From positions 1-12,183 of the forward strand of contig JBBIJH010000073.1 of NCBI GenBank assembly GCA_037446075.1: a stretch of DNA of 12,183 nt, written 5' to 3'. Origin of the DNA: JBBIJH01 sp037446075. Lineage in GTDB: Bacteria > Bacteroidota > Ignavibacteria > UBA10030 > JAHEZR01. The position numbers and the translations under genes were made by a program. Shown here piece by piece: positions 1 to 6,228 of this stretch. Within the stretch, counting starts at the first letter, position 1. Each line of letters opens with the position of its first letter. The notes beneath the pieces are model-generated. The model searched no databases. It saw only the letters and a program-made list of their open reading frames with translations, and had not been told where the DNA came from.

Positions 1-2
1 AA

Positions 3-362
3 ATGAGCACGGTCAGGCTGCTGGCAAATGCATTCGCGGCAGACGGTGAGCCCAGCGCTGCGATAAGCATCAACGATCTATTGATCCGAAACTTCGCCGG
101 GACAACACAAGAGAAAAATGGAAGGATGAATCTGTTTAACCCGACGACAGTGATCCGCTATGAGCTGCCAACTGCTACTTATGGTACGTCAAGAGTCTAT
201 AATCTGCTAGGCCAGGAAGTGGCAACGTTGGTGGATGGCTTCCAGGAGGCAGGATTCAAGTCTCTCACGTTGAACGCAACTGGGCTGCCGAGCGGCGTGT
301 ACTTCTACAAGTTGCAGGCAGGCGAGATGGCGCAGGTTAAGAAATTAGTTATCGCGAAGTAG
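3..362 (+). CDS. C-terminal end of a T9SS (type A sorting domain) exported protein, 5' partial
   Basis: The frame is open to the left edge of the window, so the ATG at position 3 is probably internal and this is the tail of a larger protein. Residues 43-119 resemble the type IX secretion C-terminal sorting domain: FNPTT..IRYELP at 45-56, the YNLLGQEVATLVDG strand at 66-79, GLPSGVYFYKLQAG at 94-107 and a basic end, KKLVIAK. In this family the domain is recognised at the outer membrane by the T9SS translocon and removed as the cargo is secreted or anchored. The usual NPFNPTT opening reads NLFNPTT here, and the QNYP normally before it reads NGRM, so the start of the domain is diverged. Residues 1-40 match nothing I recognise. 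The cargo function cannot be told from this fragment. The sorting-domain call is solid; whether the upstream gene is intact is unknown. Confidence 0.75.
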   Translation: MSTVRLLANAFAADGEPSAAISINDLLIRNFAGTTQEKNGRMNLFNPTTVIRYELPTATYGTSRVYNLLGQEVATLVDGFQEAGFKSLTLNATGLPSGVYFYKLQAGEMAQVKKLVIAK

Positions 363-436
363 CACATTGTTTCCCTGTCGATCATCGATTCGAGCTGGCT
401 CACATTGAGGGTCGGCTCTCTCTTTAGTTGCGCGAG

Positions 437-470
437 TTTGCTTTTCGAACACGAATTTAGTATGTTTAAT
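437..470 (+). promoter_or_regulatory. Promoter-like site upstream of the M48 protease operon
   Basis: TTGCTT (438-443) and TATGTT (461-466) are separated by exactly 17 bases, as in a sigma-70-type promoter. The same stretch also reads as TTTG (437-440), 20 bases, then TATGTTTA (461-468), close to the Bacteroidota TTTG / TAnnTTTG form. Transcription would start near 473, giving a leader of about 37 bases before the ATG at 510. It lies in the only gap (363-509) between the T9SS gene and the six-gene run. This is a pattern match only. Confidence 0.4.
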
Positions 471-509
471 AAACCACTGGGGAATTCATCGCAGAGATGC
501 TGAGGCTGT

Positions 510-1733
510 ATGGCCGTTGGGGTCAGGGTGTGGAGCCTGGCTCCGATTTCATCGGGGCTGGCGGAACAAAACGGTCGAGCCACCTCTAAAAACCAGTCCC
601 GCCACAAAGATGGCGGGCAAGCCCGCGCAAAAACCTACAGCCGCAGAAAACTCACCCTCGGTCTTCTTAACACTGCTCTCTTCTTCGCGTTTGCTCTCGT
701 TGTCGTAGTCACTGGTTTTTCCCGCTCCGTTAGTTCATTTGCATCCTCTCTCACATCGAACGATTATGCTGTATTTCTCGTTTTCGCTGCGACATTGGGA
801 GTCTTGGAAATCCTGATTAGTTTCCCTTTGAAATTTTACTCAAGCTTTTACCTCGAGCATCGCTACGGCCTTTCCAATCAGACTCTCCTGCGATGGCTGG
901 GAGAACAGGCAAAGGCGGTGCTTGTCGGAATCCCTCTCATTTTACCAGTCCTGCTTTTCTTCTACTATTGCCTTAGGACCTATGGAAGCGCCTGGTGGCT
1001 ACCTGTCGGGATCATGCTATTCCTCGCGACGACAGTTCTTGCGCGCATCGCACCGAAGATTATCTTTCCTCTTTTTTATAAATTCAAACCTCTGGACAAA
1101 GCTGAACTGAAAGAGCGCGTTGCGCGCATGTGCAACGAGGCAGGCTTTCGCATCGAAGGTGTTTTCTCATTCAACATGAGCAAGAACACGAAGAAGGCAA
1201 ATGCGGGACTTACAGGAATCGGGAAATCAAAGCGTGTTATCCTCGGCGATACTCTCCTCGAGAAGTTTACCGACGAGGAGATCGAGGCTGTTCTTGCGCA
1301 CGAGCTGGGACACTATCGAGGTGGCCACATCTGGAAGGGGATTCTTCTCGGTACTGTCTCAACGTTCCTGGGTTTATTCATTACCTCTCGGCTATACGCT
1401 GCATCAGCTTCCCTTTTTGGATTTCAGCGATTGGACGATCCCGCAGCTCTTCCATTACTTGGACTCTGGCTTGGAATTTTCGGACTGGTCTTCTCCCCCG
1501 TCAATAATGGAGTCTCGCGCAGGTACGAGTTTGAGGCCGACCGTTATGCAGTGGAGCAAAGCACGAACCCGAGAGCATTCATCGATGCGCTGAAGAAACT
1601 GGCGGAAATGAATCTGGCGGATACAGCCCCCAATCCTGTGGTAGAGTTTCTCTTCTACAGTCATCCATCGATCGAGAAGAGAATTCAATCCGCAGAAAGA
1701 AACCTGGTGAAGGATGGTTCTGTCGCTCATTAA
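510..1733 (+). CDS. M48 family membrane metallopeptidase, Ste24/CAAX prenyl protease 1 type
   Basis: A 407-residue integral-membrane zinc protease. The zinc motif HELGH is at 264-268, and the third ligand is most likely E340 in YEFEADRYA, as in eukaryotic Ste24. Other family hallmarks are the NTKKANAGLTGIGKSKRVILGDTLL block near 226-250, just before the catalytic helix, and the closing SHPSIEKRI at 384-392. Hydrophobic segments lie near 48-70, 86-107, 135-155, 163-182, 276-296 and 314-330. Bacterial members are thought to act in membrane-protein quality control; the substrate here is unknown. A stop at 501-503 forces the start to be at or after 510. The ATG has a weak GAGG four bases upstream, and a GTG at 528 is the only close alternative. 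The first 40 residues are polar, variable and slightly long for the family; they contain the paired hairpins described separately. The gene overlaps plsC by 20 bp. Confidence 0.9.
   Translation: MAVGVRVWSLAPISSGLAEQNGRATSKNQSRHKDGGQARAKTYSRRKLTLGLLNTALFFAFALVVVVTGFSRSVSSFASSLTSNDYAVFLVFAATLGVLEILISFPLKFYSSFYLEHRYGLSNQTLLRWLGEQAKAVLVGIPLILPVLLFFYYCLRTYGSAWWLPVGIMLFLATTVLARIAPKIIFPLFYKFKPLDKAELKERVARMCNEAGFRIEGVFSFNMSKNTKKANAGLTGIGKSKRVILGDTLLEKFTDEEIEAVLAHELGHYRGGHIWKGILLGTVSTFLGLFITSRLYAASASLFGFQRLDDPAALPLLGLWLGIFGLVFSPVNNGVSRRYEFEADRYAVEQSTNPRAFIDALKKLAEMNLADTAPNPVVEFLFYSHPSIEKRIQSAERNLVKDGSVAH
598..626 (+). repeat. Two mutually exclusive hairpins inside the start of the M48 gene
   Basis: CCCGCCA (598-604) pairs perfectly with TGGCGGG (611-617) around a six-base loop. 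GCGGGC (613-618) also pairs perfectly with GCCCGC (621-626). The arm at 613-617 is shared, so only one stem can form at a time. The element falls about 90 bases into the coding sequence (residues 30-39). It could be a REP-like palindrome, a folding switch that affects early translation, or GC-rich coincidence. Confidence 0.4.
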
Positions 1734-2430
1734 GACTCTTGTTCTTAGCGCTGTTACGCTAGGGATGGCGGCTCTGGCAATTCTTCTGCTTCCGTTCAAT
1801 CGGCATGGTCGATCATTCCACTGGTGTGCCCGGACTTGGGGGCACCTTGTCCTGAAGGTGGCTTCGGTTCGGGTCCGAGTGAAGGGTACAGAGCATCTGC
1901 GGCCAGAGCGCACGTATATCTATGCGGCGAATCACGCAAGTTATTTTGATATCCCTGCATTCCTTGCCAGCGTGCCTCAGCGGATTCGGATTGTGTTCAA
2001 GAAAGAGCTTGGGCGTGTGCCTCTCTTCGGCTGGGCACTAAAGCTGGGCAACTACATCTCGGTCGATCGTGCCGATAGTCGCGAGGCAATGGTGAATCTG
2101 GAGAAAGCTGCAAGTCAGATTCGGGAGGGAGCGTCGGTGCTTCTGTTCCCGGAGGGAACGAGAACAAGGGATGGAAAGTTGCAATCTTTCAAGCGCGGAG
2201 CCTTTGCCCTTGCTGTTCGTTCACGTGTTCCGATCGTTCCTGTGACGGTGAATGGGAGCTATTCCATTTCCCCTAAGCACAGATTTCGTATTAATGCAGG
2301 AGAGATTGAACTCATCTTCCATCCTCCGATTCCCACAAACGGATGGCAAGGCAGAGAAGGGGAGTTGCAGTTGATGGAGCAGGTGAGATCGGTAATCGCG
2401 TCGGAGTATCTCGAACCGAATTCAAAATAA
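1714..2430 (+). CDS. plsC: 1-acyl-sn-glycerol-3-phosphate acyltransferase (PlsC/AGPAT family)
   Basis: A 238-residue protein of normal PlsC length. It transfers an acyl chain to lysophosphatidic acid to make phosphatidic acid, the second acylation of phospholipid synthesis, at the inner membrane. The catalytic HX4D motif is H74-D79 (NHASYFD). FKKELGRVPLFGW (95-107) is the second conserved block, FPEGTRTRDGKL (145-156) contains the EGTR glycerol-phosphate-binding motif, and VPIVPVTVNGSY (172-183) is the fourth block. Residues 5-28 are hydrophobic and would hold the enzyme on the membrane. A stop at 1708-1710 limits the start to 1714 or later. The ATG lies inside the end of the M48 gene (20-bp overlap), which suggests translational coupling; its purine-rich GAAGG abuts the ATG with no spacer. 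Some members of this fold acylate other lysolipids, so exact acyl and substrate preference is not known. Confidence 0.9.
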   Translation: MVLSLIKTLVLSAVTLGMAALAILLLPFNRHGRSFHWCARTWGHLVLKVASVRVRVKGTEHLRPERTYIYAANHASYFDIPAFLASVPQRIRIVFKKELGRVPLFGWALKLGNYISVDRADSREAMVNLEKAASQIREGASVLLFPEGTRTRDGKLQSFKRGAFALAVRSRVPIVPVTVNGSYSISPKHRFRINAGEIELIFHPPIPTNGWQGREGELQLMEQVRSVIASEYLEPNSK

Positions 2431-2453
2431 TAGCCTCAGCAGAGGACATCGAA

Positions 2454-2744
2454 ATGGCAGTTACCATTAAAGATGTTGAGCAGGTGGCAAAACTTGCTCG
2501 GCTTGAATTCTCTGAAGAAGAGAAGAAAACCCTGGTGAGTCAGCTGAACCGAATCCTCGAGTACATGGAGAAACTGAACGAGCTTGACACCTCGAACGTC
2601 GAGCCGTTGTCGCATGTGATTCCGTTGACAAATGTTTTTCGTGAAGACAAGGTGAAACCTTCTCTGCCCGTCTCGGAGGTTCTGAAGAACGCACCCGCGA
2701 AAACGGACAAGTTCTTCAAAGTGCCAAAAGTAATTGAGCAATAA
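2454..2744 (+). CDS. gatC: Asp-tRNA(Asn)/Glu-tRNA(Gln) amidotransferase subunit C
   Basis: A 96-residue protein of standard GatC length. GatC is the small subunit that wraps around and stabilises GatA with GatB in the GatCAB complex, which converts Glu-tRNA(Gln) and Asp-tRNA(Asn) to the amidated forms. Visible hallmarks are VAKLARLEFSEEE (11-23), the LNRILEYMEKLNELDTSNVEP helix-turn (31-51), the FRED segment near 62-65 and the closing KNAPAKTDKFFKVPKVIEQ (78-96). AGAGGA at 2441-2446, seven bases upstream, fixes the ATG at 2454; the frame is open further left but without conserved sequence. gatA and gatB are not in the window, so the subunits are encoded at separate loci. The gene sits 23 bp after plsC and 4 bp before kdsB. 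Confidence 0.95.
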   Translation: MAVTIKDVEQVAKLARLEFSEEEKKTLVSQLNRILEYMEKLNELDTSNVEPLSHVIPLTNVFREDKVKPSLPVSEVLKNAPAKTDKFFKVPKVIEQ

Positions 2745-2748
2745 GGAG

Positions 2749-3507
2749 ATGGCAAGGACCGTTGTTGGGATCATCCCCGCGCGCTACGGCTCAAGTCGGC
2801 TGCCCGGCAAACCTCTCCTCGACCTGTACGGAAAGCCGATTGTGCAGCACGTGTATGAGCGAGCACTAAGGGCAAAGCTTCTGAACGCAGTGATCGTCGC
2901 CACCGACGATGCCCGGATCGCAGAGGCTGTGCATCAGTTTGGAGGGACATCGGTAATGACACCCCCCGATCTTCGGAGTGGCAGCGACCGCGTGGCCTTC
3001 GTGGCAAGAGACCTGCAGGCCGAGATCGTGGCAAACATTCAGGGGGACGAACCGCTCATCGAGCCAGAAATGATTGATGAAACGATTCAAGCCCTCTTGA
3101 GAGATGATCGGGTTGAGGTAAGCACGCCCGTGAAAAAAATCACCTCAATTCACGAGCTGGAAGACCCAAGCGTTGTGAAAGTGGCGCTGGATAAAGAAGG
3201 ATTCGCACTCTATTTCTCTAGGGTCGCGATCCCGTATTTCCGGCATGGTGAGCAGGAAAGCACTGGGCTGACCCGAATCAATAATCACGACTATTATAAG
3301 CACATCGGGTTATACGTCTATCGGAAAGATTTTCTGCTGGCCTTCACACGATGGGGCGATTCCCCCCTTGAGCAGGCCGAGCAGCTGGAGCAACTTCGGA
3401 TTCTTGAACATGGCCATCGGATTAAGTGTGTGGTTACAGAATTTGACTCACTCTCGGTCGACACTCCGGAAGACCTGGAGCGCATTAGGGAGTTCATGAA
3501 ACCATAG
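2749..3507 (+). CDS. kdsB: 3-deoxy-manno-octulosonate cytidylyltransferase (CMP-Kdo synthetase)
   Basis: A 252-residue cytosolic enzyme that joins CTP and Kdo to give CMP-Kdo, the activated sugar for the inner core of lipopolysaccharide. The nucleotide-binding start GIIPARYGSSRLPGKPL is at 7-23. ATDD at 51-54, SGSDR at 77-81 (SGTDR in most relatives), NIQGDEP at 96-102 with metal ligand D100, KHIGLYVY at 184-191 and DTPEDL at 238-243 with the second likely metal ligand D238 are all present. The ATG at 2749 gives the standard family N-terminus, although its AAGGAG (2743-2748) touches the ATG directly. An in-frame TTG at 2734 would add five residues but has no ribosome-binding site. The AAGGAG overlaps the gatC stop region, so reinitiation after gatC is likely. 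pyrG, which makes its CTP substrate, is two genes downstream. Confidence 0.95.
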   Translation: MARTVVGIIPARYGSSRLPGKPLLDLYGKPIVQHVYERALRAKLLNAVIVATDDARIAEAVHQFGGTSVMTPPDLRSGSDRVAFVARDLQAEIVANIQGDEPLIEPEMIDETIQALLRDDRVEVSTPVKKITSIHELEDPSVVKVALDKEGFALYFSRVAIPYFRHGEQESTGLTRINNHDYYKHIGLYVYRKDFLLAFTRWGDSPLEQAEQLEQLRILEHGHRIKCVVTEFDSLSVDTPEDLERIREFMKP

Positions 3508-3523
3508 TAGGGAGAGGAACGAT

Positions 3524-4207
3524 ATGGAAGAGACAGTGCACCGATCAATCTGGGCTAGGACTCGCGCGGCCTTTTTTCGTGGCCTGGTGATTTTCATTCC
3601 CGTTGCAGTAACGATCTGGTTCGTGACGGTTCTCTTCAACCTGATCGATGGAATCGTAGCTCCCATCCAGCCGGTGCTTGAGCGTCAGTTCGGGACGCGG
3701 ATTCCGGGTCTAGGGGTTGTAACTTTCCTGATCATCGTCCTTGTTCTCGGGGTGATCTCTCGGCTGATCATTGGAACGCTTTTCTTACGGTTACTGGAGA
3801 AAATCTTTACCTCGATTCCCCTCGTTCGCTCCATTTACAGTGCGACGAAAGACTTGCTCCAGGCATTCTCGCTGGGGAAGAAAGGCAAGACGTTTCGACA
3901 GGTCTTGCTGGTAGAGTATCCAAGGAAGGGGATCTTCACGATTGGATTCCTGACAAACGAGGTGGTAGTGAATGGAACCGGGAAGACGGCGCGCAAAATG
4001 TTCAGCATCTATATTCCCAATCCACCCAACCCCACCTCTGGCGTGCTTATCTTCGTTCCAGAGTCGGATGCAAAACCCCTTGAGATAAGTGTGGAAGAGG
4101 GTCTGAAGTTGGTTCTTTCAGGAGGGATCGTTTCCCCCCAAGGGGCACTGAGTGTTGTCAAACCGCCAAGCAGACAGAGGAGTAACCGTGGCACGCAACA
4201 AAGTTAA
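3524..4207 (+). CDS. DUF502 family inner-membrane protein
   Basis: A 227-residue membrane protein of the DUF502 family, whose biochemical role is not established. Two strong membrane helices lie at about 20-42 and 64-86. They are followed by the family blocks IPLVRSIYSATKDLLQAF (98-115), the YPRKGIFTIGFLTNE strand (132-146), IPNPPNPTSGVLIFVPE (164-180) and the VEEGLKLVLSGG end (190-201). The region after residue 87 looks soluble and beta-rich. The start is well supported: GGAGAGGA at 3511-3518 is five bases before the ATG. The gene lies between kdsB (16-bp gap) and pyrG (20-bp overlap), which suggests an envelope-related job, but that is inference. The last 15 residues are polar and poorly conserved. 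Confidence 0.9.
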   Translation: MEETVHRSIWARTRAAFFRGLVIFIPVAVTIWFVTVLFNLIDGIVAPIQPVLERQFGTRIPGLGVVTFLIIVLVLGVISRLIIGTLFLRLLEKIFTSIPLVRSIYSATKDLLQAFSLGKKGKTFRQVLLVEYPRKGIFTIGFLTNEVVVNGTGKTARKMFSIYIPNPPNPTSGVLIFVPESDAKPLEISVEEGLKLVLSGGIVSPQGALSVVKPPSRQRSNRGTQQS

Positions 4208-4541
4208 ATATATCTTCATCACGGGAGGCGTTGTTTCCTCCCTTGGAAAGGGAATCGCCTCCGCTTCTCTTGGGCTTCTCTTGAAATCACGAGGTCTCCG
4301 TGTAACAATTCAGAAATTCGATCCCTACATCAACGTTGATCCCGGGACCATGAATCCGTTCCAGCATGGGGAAGTCTACGTGACGGACGATGGCGCGGAA
4401 ACTGACCTCGACCTTGGCCACTACGAGCGCTTCCTCGACATGAACATGACGAAGGACAACAACACCACTACAGGCCAGGTCTACTACGAAGTGATCTCGA
4501 AAGAGCGGCGTGGAGATTATCTTGGGCGACCGTGCAAGTGA
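4188..4541 (+). CDS. pyrG: CTP synthase, N-terminal fragment (gene broken by a frameshift)
   Basis: This is the first part of CTP synthase, which aminates UTP to CTP using glutamine and ATP. The GTG at 4188 is the start: AGAGGAG lies just upstream at 4176-4182 and the protein then begins MARNKVKYIFITGGVVSSLGKG as in the family, with the phosphate-binding SSLGKG loop. The conserved KFDPYINVDPGTMNPFQHGEVYVTDDGAETDLDLGHYERF stretch is intact, as is ERRGDYLG. After codon 112-113 the reading turns to RPCK and a stop at 4539-4541, where relatives read ATVQVIPHITDEI. That continuation is present in the next frame. One base is therefore missing, relative to the family, at or near the GGG run 4524-4526. 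The fragment overlaps the DUF502 gene by 20 bp. Confidence 0.9.
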   Translation: MARNKVKYIFITGGVVSSLGKGIASASLGLLLKSRGLRVTIQKFDPYINVDPGTMNPFQHGEVYVTDDGAETDLDLGHYERFLDMNMTKDNNTTTGQVYYEVISKERRGDYLGRPCK

Positions 4542-5818
4542 TTCCGCATATCACGGACGAGATCAAGCGGCGAATCTCGAAGCTTGGGGAGGGCAGCCGG
4601 TTCGACGTCGTAATCACAGAGATCGGCGGGACTGTCGGCGACATTGAGAGCTTGCCCTTCCTCGAAGCGATGCGTCAGTTCATGCTGAAGGTGGGGCGGA
4701 GAAATGCACTGAATATCCACGTGACGCTCGTCCCTCTCATCCGCTCTGCGGGTGAGTTGAAGACGAAGCCCACGCAGCACAGTGTGAAGACGCTTCTGGA
4801 GATCGGTGTTCAACCCGACATCCTCCTGTGTCGTGTCGAGAAAAAGCTTACACGGGAGCTTCGAGAAAAGATCGCCCTGTTCTGTAACGTCGCACCGGAA
4901 GATGTCATTGAGGGGCGGGATGTGGAATCGATCTACGAGGTGCCGCTGATCCTCGCGAAAGAGAAGCTCGACGAGATCGTGATTGAAAAGCTGAATATTC
5001 AATGCGGACAGCTCGATCTTCGGAATTGGGTGAAGTTTGTGAACCGAATAAAGAACCCGGCAGGAAGAGTACCCATCGGAGTCTGTGGGAAGTATACGGA
5101 TTTACGCGATGCCTACAAGAGTATCATTGAGTCGTTTGTCCACGCAGGTGCCGAGAACAACGTGGCAGTTGACCTAAAGTGGATTCGTGCGGAAGACATC
5201 GAGGATCGTGGGCCCGAACCTTATTTGGAAGATGTAGCAGGGCTTTTGGTCCCGGGTGGGTTTGGAGAGAGAGGTATTGAAGGGAAAGTGCGCGCGATTC
5301 AGTATGTGAGGGAGAACAAAATACCATTCTTCGGAATTTGCTTAGGGCTTCAATGCGCAGTGATCGAATTCGCTCGCCACGTCTGCGGAATGAAAGGAGC
5401 GAACAGCACAGAGTTCAACGGGAAGACGCGTTACAACGTCATCGATCTCATGCTTGAACAAAAAAGTGTGAAGGACAAAGGAGGAACGATGCGTCTCGGT
5501 GCGTATCCGTGCGAGATTCAGAAAGGAACGAAGGCGTATCAAGCATACAGGAAGGAATTGATCTTCGAGCGTCATCGACATCGGTACGAGGTGAACAACA
5601 AATTCAAGAAGCCGTTAGGGGATCATGGGATGATCTTTAGCGGGATTTGTCCGCAAAACAATTTAGTGGAGATTATCGAGCTTGCCGACCATCCGTGGTT
5701 CGTCGGCGGCCAATTCCACCCGGAACTCCGTTCACGTGCGACGAACGCACATCCTCTCTTCCGTGAGTTTGTGAAAGCGGCGATGCAATATCAGGAGGAG
5801 CGGAATCATAGGGATTAG
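4532..5818 (+). CDS. pyrG: CTP synthase, C-terminal fragment with glutaminase domain (same gene, shifted frame)
   Basis: This carries the rest of the synthetase domain and the class I glutamine amidotransferase domain. It opens QVIPHITDEIKRRI, continuing the conserved sequence in the frame one base back from the N-terminal fragment; conserved sequence in this frame resumes at about 4526. ITEIGGTVGDIESLPFLEA lies near 29-47. VCGKYTDLRDAYKSI begins the amidotransferase part, and GICLGLQ holds the nucleophile C270. FHPEL supplies the H396 and E398 partners. With one base restored, the full protein would be 543 residues, the normal length, with the triad at C385, H511 and E513. Nothing else in this 1.3 kb looks degraded, so the break is either very recent or a sequencing error. 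The GTG at 4532 is only the first possible start in this frame and has no ribosome-binding site. PyrG feeds CTP to kdsB upstream. Confidence 0.88.
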   Translation: MQVIPHITDEIKRRISKLGEGSRFDVVITEIGGTVGDIESLPFLEAMRQFMLKVGRRNALNIHVTLVPLIRSAGELKTKPTQHSVKTLLEIGVQPDILLCRVEKKLTRELREKIALFCNVAPEDVIEGRDVESIYEVPLILAKEKLDEIVIEKLNIQCGQLDLRNWVKFVNRIKNPAGRVPIGVCGKYTDLRDAYKSIIESFVHAGAENNVAVDLKWIRAEDIEDRGPEPYLEDVAGLLVPGGFGERGIEGKVRAIQYVRENKIPFFGICLGLQCAVIEFARHVCGMKGANSTEFNGKTRYNVIDLMLEQKSVKDKGGTMRLGAYPCEIQKGTKAYQAYRKELIFERHRHRYEVNNKFKKPLGDHGMIFSGICPQNNLVEIIELADHPWFVGGQFHPELRSRATNAHPLFREFVKAAMQYQEERNHRD

Positions 5819-6227
5819 GAAAAGACTTAACTTACACAGGGGCAGCAGTGGGATGGGGAAGTTACTGACGGTGCTAATCTTCTGAAATCGGCGCCAACCG
5901 CTTGCCAAAGCGTAGCTGGGGGCAGGTAAACGACAAAGCTCCATCGAACAAAGCATCGTCAACGATGCTTTTTAAGTCCTGTTTACTACACTCTCTTGGC
6001 CATAGCGGGATCATTTATGGTCACGCGGGAAAAGGGGCTGATTTTTTCTACGGGGAAGGAACTTAGGCAACTGCTATCATCGTAAGGTGTTCGGGGCAAA
6101 CTTTAGCACAAGGATTGGCTCATTGCCCCAAGCGACAACCCTGCGACGATGAAAGCGCCATCGAGGATGCCCAGCTGATCGATTGCAAGGGTCTTGCTCT
6201 TATCACCCTCTTCTTGTATGATGTCAT
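5819..6227. other. Noncoding gap between pyrG and dinG
   Basis: No convincing gene is visible in these 409 bases; the frames crossing it have no recognisable protein sequence. It contains the intrinsic terminator at 5950-5973, a short stem CGCTT-GCCA-AAGCG just upstream of it, a GGCCATA/TATGGTC imperfect stem near 5999-6021, and a longer-range inverted repeat GGGGCAA (6093-6099) with TTGCCCC (6123-6129). The dinG promoter-like site closes the gap. I saw no match to a tRNA or to a riboswitch class I know. An unrecognised small RNA cannot be excluded. Confidence 0.5.
5950..5973 (+). terminator. Rho-independent terminator after pyrG
   Basis: AAAGCATCG (5950-5958) and CGATGCTTT (5963-5971) form a perfect nine-pair stem around a TCAA loop, and the T run extends to 5973. 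It lies 131 bases after the pyrG stop and is the only strong terminator-like hairpin between the operon and dinG. The minus-strand reading has a shorter T tract, so the signal mainly favours the plus strand. Confidence 0.75.
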
Positions 6228-6228
6228 A
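6194..6228 (+). promoter_or_regulatory. dinG promoter-like site with a palindrome over the -10 box
   Basis: TTGCTC (6194-6199) and TATGAT (6217-6222) are 17 bases apart. The predicted transcription start, six to seven bases after the -10 box, falls at about 6229, on the dinG ATG at 6228-6230. The -10 box is also the left arm of an inverted repeat, TATGA-TG-TCATA (6217-6228), which could bind a dimeric regulator. No Shine-Dalgarno sequence precedes the ATG, which fits a leaderless mRNA. Sequence pattern only. Confidence 0.4.

Noticed and set aside
305..607. 100-residue minus-strand frame across the T9SS/M48 gap
   Set aside because: No family resemblance; it overlaps the sorting domain and the M48 start on the other strand.
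2343..2453. N-terminal extension of gatC into plsC
   Set aside because: The frame is open, but the conserved GatC N-terminus and a well-spaced AGAGGA place the start at 2454.
4521..4534. Programmed -1 frameshift in pyrG
   Set aside because: The bases before the break (ATCTTGGGC) do not form a slippery heptamer, I see no obvious stimulatory stem, and pyrG is not known for recoding. A missing base in a G run is simpler.
4517..5002. 161-residue minus-strand frame opposite pyrG
   Set aside because: It mirrors strongly conserved CTP synthase codons and shows no domain or start site.
5840..5945. Possible riboswitch or structured RNA (c-di-GMP-like GCAAAGC and GTAGC pieces)
   Set aside because: The pieces are in the wrong order and spacing for GEMM, and the element lies downstream of pyrG before a terminator rather than in a leader.
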